In this document: piece after piece, positions 22,354 through 25,598 of the stretch
Position numbering within the stretch: the stretch's first letter is position 1
Layout of the letters: each line of letters starts with the position of its first letter
NCBI GenBank assembly: GCA_938008435.1
Contig: CALLKK010000022.1
Span: forward strand, 1 to 25,598
Direction: 5' to 3'
Length of the DNA stretch: 25,598 nt
DNA from: an uncultured Steroidobacter sp.
Lineage (GTDB): Bacteria; Pseudomonadota; Gammaproteobacteria; Steroidobacterales; Steroidobacteraceae
The notes under the pieces: model-generated
The model's input: the letters and a program-made list of their open reading frames with translations, nothing else
Told to the model about the DNA's origin: nothing
The model's database searches: none
Position numbers and translations under genes: made by a program

Positions 22354-23663
22354 GCGAGCGTCCAGTCCTCATCGCGGGCGCCGGCATCGGCGGCCTCGCC
22401 ACCGCGCTCACGCTCCACCGGATCGGAGTCCCGTGCCACATCTTTGAAACCGTCCCGGAGCTCAAGCCGCTGGGCGTGGGCATCAACCTGCAGCCCAACG
22501 CCGTGCGCGAGCTCTACGAAATGGGCATCGGCCCGGAAGCACTCTCCACCATCGGCGTCGAGACGCTCGAATGGGCGCTGGTCGGTCTCAACGGCAAGGA
22601 CGTGTACACCGAGCCGCGCGGTTTGCGCGCCGGCTACAACTGGCCGCAGTACTCCGTCCATCGCGGCAAGCTGCAGATGCTGCTCTATCGCGCGGTGCTG
22701 GAGCGGATCGGACCGCAGGCAATCACCACTGGCGTCAAGGTCACCGGCTATCGCAATCACCCGGACGGCAAAGGCGTCACCGCGCTCTTGCAGAACCGCG
22801 ACGGCGAGCGCTGGGAAACGGCAGGCCGCCTGCTGATCGCCGCCGACGGGCTGCATTCGGCCGTGCGCCAGCAAATGCATCCGGCGCAGCCGCCGATTCA
22901 TTGGGGCGGCGCGATCATGTGGCGCGGCGTCACGCGCGCCAAACCCATTCGCACCGGCGCCTCGTTCGTGGGATTGGGCACGCACCGCAAGCGCGTCGTG
23001 TTCTATCCGATTTCGGCGCCGGACCCGGACACCGGGCTCGCCGACATCAACTGGATCGCCGAGATCACCGTCGACAACCCGGGCAGCTGGCCCGAGAGCG
23101 ACTGGAACCGCAAGGTGAAGCACGAGGAGTTCATCCATCACTTCACGCAGTGGAACTACGAGTGGATCGACATCCCCGCGATGATTCGCGGCGCATCGGA
23201 AGTGTTCGTGTATCCGATGGTCGATCGCGAGCCCGTCGACACCTGGCGCGACGGCAATGTCGTGCTGCTCGGCGACGCCGCGCACGTGATGTACCCGACC
23301 GGCTCCAACGGCGCGAGCCAGGCGATCGTCGACGCACGCGTGCTCGGCGCCATGATGCTCGAGCACGGCGTCAATGCCGAAGCGCTCGCGGCATACGACG
23401 AGAAGCTGTGCCCGGAAATCTCGCCGCTGATCCTGCGCAATCGCGGCGCCGGTCCTTTCGGCATTCTCAATCTGCTCGATGAGCGCTGCGGCGGCGTGTT
23501 CGAGAACATCGACGAGGTGATCCCGAAGGCCGAGCGCGACGAATTCATGCACCGCTACAAGGTGGCGGCGGGCTTCGCTGCGGAACGCCTCAATGCCGCT
23601 CCGTCGCTCATTCCTCCCGGCGCACGAGTCGGCCGCCCTGCTCTGAGCGAAGTCGCATGCTGA
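22350..23663 (+). CDS. FAD-dependent monooxygenase (PhzS-like)
   Basis: This 437-residue class A flavin monooxygenase has GAGIGGLATALTLHRIG near the N-terminus (FAD), LLIAADGLHSAVRQQM (DG motif) and VVLLGDAAHVMYPTGSNGAS (GD motif). The middle, with RGVTRAKPI and a ring-substrate domain, and the C-terminal extension ending in SEVAC are those of the PhzS-like 'flavin-dependent oxidoreductase' subgroup, not of PobA. Members hydroxylate aromatic or heteroaromatic rings using NAD(P)H and O2; the substrate here is unknown. It overlaps the 45-aa ORF by ATGA and the Dabb gene by 7 bases, so the three are one operon. GAGG lies 4 bases before the start. Confidence 0.88.
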   Translation: MSERPVLIAGAGIGGLATALTLHRIGVPCHIFETVPELKPLGVGINLQPNAVRELYEMGIGPEALSTIGVETLEWALVGLNGKDVYTEPRGLRAGYNWPQYSVHRGKLQMLLYRAVLERIGPQAITTGVKVTGYRNHPDGKGVTALLQNRDGERWETAGRLLIAADGLHSAVRQQMHPAQPPIHWGGAIMWRGVTRAKPIRTGASFVGLGTHRKRVVFYPISAPDPDTGLADINWIAEITVDNPGSWPESDWNRKVKHEEFIHHFTQWNYEWIDIPAMIRGASEVFVYPMVDREPVDTWRDGNVVLLGDAAHVMYPTGSNGASQAIVDARVLGAMMLEHGVNAEALAAYDEKLCPEISPLILRNRGAGPFGILNLLDERCGGVFENIDEVIPKAERDEFMHRYKVAAGFAAERLNAAPSLIPPGARVGRPALSEVAC

Positions 23664-23950
23664 GACATTTCGTCTTCATCAAGTACAAGCCGGGCACGAG
23701 CGACGCGCACATCGACGAATTCATTCGGATGACGCGCGCTCTGCCCGAGAGCATCCCCACGATGCGCGATCTCGAAGTGGGCCGCGACGTGCTCCGCAGT
23801 GCGCGCAGCTGGAACGTCATGCTCGCGATGCGCTTCAACTCGCTCGAAGAGCTGCGCGAATACCAGGTGCATCCTGCGCACAAGGCCCTGATGGCCTTCA
23901 ACGATCCGCAAGTTGCGGAAGTCGGCGCAGTGGATTACTTCGAGAACTAA
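23657..23950 (+). CDS. Dabb (stress-responsive A/B barrel) protein
   Basis: This 97-residue protein has the full Dabb pattern: MLRHFVFIKYKPGTSDAHID, the central SIPTMRDLEVGRDV strand, MLAMRFNSLEELREYQVHPA and the ending VGAVDYFEN. Dabb domains form dimeric ferredoxin-like barrels. Some act as cyclases or isomerases on polyketide or aromatic intermediates (for example olivetolic acid cyclase), others are of unknown use. Its start lies inside the end of the monooxygenase gene (7-base overlap), which argues that it handles the product of that enzyme. That is inference. A moderate hairpin follows. Confidence 0.9.
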   Translation: MLRHFVFIKYKPGTSDAHIDEFIRMTRALPESIPTMRDLEVGRDVLRSARSWNVMLAMRFNSLEELREYQVHPAHKALMAFNDPQVAEVGAVDYFEN

Positions 23951-23961
23951 GAACCAACAAG

Positions 23962-23988
23962 GCAGCGGTCGCGAAGAATGCCCGCTGC
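23962..23988. terminator. Weak hairpin between convergent genes
   Basis: GCAGCGG (23962-23968) pairs with CCGCTGC (23982-23988) with a 13-base loop, 12 bases after the Dabb stop. No T run follows. It is the only structure in the 83-base gap before the convergent SRPBCC gene. Confidence 0.35.
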
Positions 23989-24033
23989 TCGATACGCCGC
24001 AGCGGAACCCCACGGATACGCGCGAGCGCTGCC

Positions 24034-24984
24034 CTACACGCGCAGCGCCTGCGCCAGCGCGTCGAACAATGTCTCCCATCCGTGCCGCGTCTGCTCCAGC
24101 CACTCCGGCGAGAGCTCGTGGGTGAGCACGAGATTGCACCCCGTGCTCGTCGGCACGATGTCGATGGCGACGCAGTCCACTTCCTCCGAATACTTCGGCA
24201 CCTGCACAGTGAACACGAGCCGCCTGGGTCGATCGAATTCGAGATAGGTACCGCGATGCTCGACGTCGCCTTCTTCGCGACGGTCGACGATCGAGTAGCT
24301 TCCTCCAGCTCGCGCGTCGATCTCTGCGCGCACGATCGTGCCGTTCGGCGTCTTGAACAGCCACTTCGACACCACGCCCGGCTCGATCCACGCGTCGAAG
24401 ACACGTTCCGCCGGCGCAGCGAAGTCGCGGCTCACGCGAACGATCGCCTTCTCTCTCGGCAAGACGCGCTCGTACTCCTGCTGTACCTCGGAGTGTGCGG
24501 ACCAAAAAACCCGCGGCGTGCGGCCGTGAAGGTTGTCGAGCAGGATGTCGAGGTGCGTGTGCCAACCGCTTGCGACGTTGCACATTTCGCCGCGGTCGCT
24601 GAGGCGGCGCTGCGTGACCGTGAGCAACACGTCGGCGCCTTCCGCTTTCAACTGAAAGGTCACCTCCGAAGAGTCGGAAGCTTCGCCCCAAGTGAAGCTG
24701 AGCAAGTGCGGCGGATCGAGCTGCGTAATGCGGCCATGCACGGTGTCGCCGTTTTCAAGATCCTTGTACTTCTCAGGCGGCGACTCGACATGCGGCGACA
24801 GATCGGCATGCTGGAACTTGAGCTCGACGCGGCCGCCGACCTTGAGCTCCATCTCACCCGGAGCGAGCCACTTGCCGCGCTTCTTCGAGTCCGTGAGATA
24901 GGTCCACACTTCCTCGATCGAACCGGGCAGACGCCGCTCGATGCGCAACGTTCCGGGTGCAGTCACTTTACCGAGCTCGCCCAT
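24034..24984 (-). CDS. Tandem SRPBCC/AHSA1-domain protein
   Basis: This 316-residue cytoplasmic protein contains two complete START-like AHSA1 domains. The first (about 10-165) opens RIERRLPGSIEEVWTYLTDS with KWLAPGEMELKVGG; the second (about 178-316) opens VRVSRDFAAPAERVFDAWIE with KWLFKTPNGTIVRAE and ends WETLFDALAQAL. Each domain forms a helix-grip cavity for a hydrophobic ligand. Genes coding ArsR plus one AHSA1 protein are common; a fused pair is less so. The start overlaps the ArsR stop by one base (TGATG), so the two are translated together and the regulator probably controls both. Confidence 0.87.
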   Translation of the reverse strand: MGELGKVTAPGTLRIERRLPGSIEEVWTYLTDSKKRGKWLAPGEMELKVGGRVELKFQHADLSPHVESPPEKYKDLENGDTVHGRITQLDPPHLLSFTWGEASDSSEVTFQLKAEGADVLLTVTQRRLSDRGEMCNVASGWHTHLDILLDNLHGRTPRVFWSAHSEVQQEYERVLPREKAIVRVSRDFAAPAERVFDAWIEPGVVSKWLFKTPNGTIVRAEIDARAGGSYSIVDRREEGDVEHRGTYLEFDRPRRLVFTVQVPKYSEEVDCVAIDIVPTSTGCNLVLTHELSPEWLEQTRHGWETLFDALAQALRV

Positions 24985-25325
24985 CAGTCATCCTCCCGGT
25001 CCGGATGCCGGAGCAGTTCCTCCAGCGCATCGAGACGCTCATTCCAGAAGCGTTCGTAGAAGCCGAGCCACTCGTGCGCAGCGCTCAGCGGCTTGGGATT
25101 CAGCCGGCAATAGTGCGTTCGACCGCGCACGGTACGTCGCACGAGCCCCGCTTCCTCGAGCGCACGAACGTGCTTCGACACCGCCGCAAGCGACATCCGA
25201 AACGGGGCGGCCAACTCACTCACCGTACGCTCGCGCGCCGCAAGGCTTCGCAGCATACGCCGACGCGTGGGGTCAGCTAGGGCTCGGAAGACAAGATCAA
25301 GCGTCTCGGCACTTTCCTTAACCAT
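24984..25325 (-). CDS. ArsR-family winged-helix repressor
   Basis: This 113-residue protein is an ArsR/SmtB-type regulator: LDLVFRALADPTRRRMLRSL at 9-28, recognition helix region SELAAPFRMSLAAVSKHVRA at 37-56, and wing LVRRTVRGRTHYCRLNPKPL. It has no CxC or other metal-binding cysteine set (its only cysteine is in THYCRL), so it belongs to the SRPBCC-associated, non-metal-sensing group. The ATG at 25325 has no Shine-Dalgarno but lies 7 bases after a good -10 box, which suggests a leaderless mRNA. Two inverted repeats overlap the promoter and suggest self-repression. The SRPBCC gene follows with a 1-base overlap. Confidence 0.92.
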   Translation of the reverse strand: MVKESAETLDLVFRALADPTRRRMLRSLAARERTVSELAAPFRMSLAAVSKHVRALEEAGLVRRTVRGRTHYCRLNPKPLSAAHEWLGFYERFWNERLDALEELLRHPDREDD

Positions 25326-25333
25326 GCGGTTAA
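25318..25333. promoter_or_regulatory. Candidate ArsR operator, proximal
   Basis: TTAACC (25318-25323) and GGTTAA (25328-25333) form a perfect inverted repeat with a 4-base ATGC spacer. It spans the ArsR start codon (25323-25325) and touches the -10 box. It shares the AACC/GGTT core with the distal site, centred 39 bases away. Confidence 0.5.
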
Positions 25334-25360
25334 CTATACGCCGATCGCCAGCATGGTCAA
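25333..25360 (-). promoter_or_regulatory. Sigma70-type promoter of the ArsR-SRPBCC operon
   Basis: Reading the minus strand, TTGACC (25360-25355) is followed after 16 bases by TATAGT (25338-25333). Seven bases further is the A of the ArsR ATG (25325), the position where transcription would begin. This implies a leaderless transcript. Both boxes match consensus at 5 of 6 positions by eye. Confidence 0.6.
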
Positions 25361-25372
25361 CCGTTCGGTTGA
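25357..25372. promoter_or_regulatory. Candidate ArsR operator, distal
   Basis: TCAACCGTTCGGTTGA is a perfect inverted repeat: TCAACCG and CGGTTGA with a 2-base TT centre. It overlaps the -35 box of the operon promoter, so a bound dimer would block RNA polymerase. Confidence 0.6.
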
Positions 25373-25557
25373 ATAAATCGGCAATCGCCGAAGGAAGCGC
25401 CTTCTTATGGCTAAAAGCTAAGAGGTTTCGTTCGTCACCACTGACTGAAGAGAATGCCGGCGATGACGATCGAGATAAACAAGTTGAACCACGGCCTTAC
25501 TTTCGCCTCCGCGGCGCGATAGCGTAAGCTTCCCCTAATTGTAGACAGTTGGAGCTA

Positions 25558-25581
25558 GACTCTCCTAGCGAAGGGAGAGTC
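25558..25581 (+). promoter_or_regulatory. Hairpin that covers the ribosome site of the last ORF
   Basis: GACTCTCC (25558-25565) pairs with GGAGAGTC (25574-25581) around an 8-base loop. The right arm contains the GGAG ribosome site of the ATG at 25583. If formed in mRNA it would hide that site, which is a known way for insertion sequences to limit expression from outside transcripts. Confidence 0.5.
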
Positions 25582-25582
25582 C

Positions 25583-25598
25583 ATGAAGAAGTCAAAAC
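25583..25598 (+). CDS. Start of an ORF, probably IS3-type OrfA (partial)
   Basis: An ATG at 25583 with GGAG 5 bases upstream opens a frame reading MKKSK before the window ends. IS3-family OrfA proteins often begin this way, and the DNA before it looks like an IS tip. Five codons cannot prove it. Confidence 0.4.

Larger units (their letters stand above)
25540..25598 (+). mobile_element. Probable left end of an IS3-like element (partial)
   Basis: The stretch begins TGTAGACAGTTGGAGC, the TG-start expected of IS3-family tips, and is followed by a hairpin and a start codon encoding MKKSK, as in many IS3-family OrfA proteins. Only about 59 bases are inside the window, so the right end and the transposase core cannot be seen. 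The assignment rests on resemblance of these short pieces. Confidence 0.4.

Noticed and set aside
22332..23552. 406-codon minus-strand open frame opposite the FAD monooxygenase
   Set aside because: Antisense to a gene with all three flavin motifs; translation is low-complexity Arg/Ala/His.
23555..24691. 378-codon minus-strand open frame spanning Dabb and SRPBCC genes
   Set aside because: It crosses two well-supported genes in other frames and has an Arg-rich, motif-free translation.
25267..25527. 86-codon plus-strand frame across the ArsR promoter
   Set aside because: It overlaps the ArsR coding region and its operators in antisense and has no protein-like features.

Overview
The window is about 25.6 kb of high-GC bacterial chromosome from an aerobic Gram-negative organism. 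The evidence is several exported or lipid-anchored proteins, a c-type cytochrome that appears to be an outer-membrane barrel, a PQQ-type sugar dehydrogenase, and the 4,5-cleavage (Lig-type) route for protocatechuate. The gene types plus a FimV-like peptide suggest a soil Gammaproteobacterium of the Steroidobacter/Xanthomonadales kind. That placement is inference; no rRNA or housekeeping marker is present. No tRNA, rRNA or CRISPR array was seen.

Layout. 1-1.45 kb: the tail of an unknown ORF, then a complete IS256-family insertion sequence with 26-bp imperfect inverted repeats. 1.5-7.6 kb: an exported TPR protein (+) converging on an exported GH39 glycoside hydrolase (-); a two-gene minus-strand unit (RibD-C reductase, then a membrane-anchored receiver-like protein); a lipoprotein (+); and a frameshifted small minus-strand gene. 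7.6-10.05 kb: a compact pobA-ligA-ligB cassette that takes 4-hydroxybenzoate to protocatechuate and opens its ring. 10.05-11 kb: a modular GTAGCCCGTAG repeat element and two small membrane-protein genes. 11-15.4 kb (minus): a secreted esterase, a DUF4242 protein, a PcaD-like hydrolase and an M61-like lipoprotein peptidase. 15.6-19.7 kb (plus): a second secreted esterase, an exported ThuA-domain protein and a cytochrome c/PQQ sugar dehydrogenase fusion. 19.8-21.7 kb: an orphan FimV C-terminal-like peptide and a heme-bearing barrel protein. 21.7-22.1 kb: a larger copy of the GTAGCCCGTAG element. 22.2-23.95 kb: a tightly overlapped trio (45-aa ORF, FAD monooxygenase, Dabb protein). 24.0-25.4 kb (minus): an ArsR regulator and a tandem SRPBCC protein, behind what looks like a leaderless, doubly operated promoter. 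The last about 60 bases look like the left end of another IS (IS3-like) with its start codon.

Function. The shared theme is plant-polymer breakdown: GH39 and two carbohydrate-esterase-like hydrolases for hemicellulose, a periplasmic sugar oxidase delivering electrons to a built-in cytochrome, and PobA/LigAB for lignin-type aromatics. The genes are in many small transcription units, not one large operon. The least explained items are the dispersed modular repeat, the single-heme barrel protein, the 45-aa/monooxygenase/Dabb trio, and the ArsR-SRPBCC promoter architecture.
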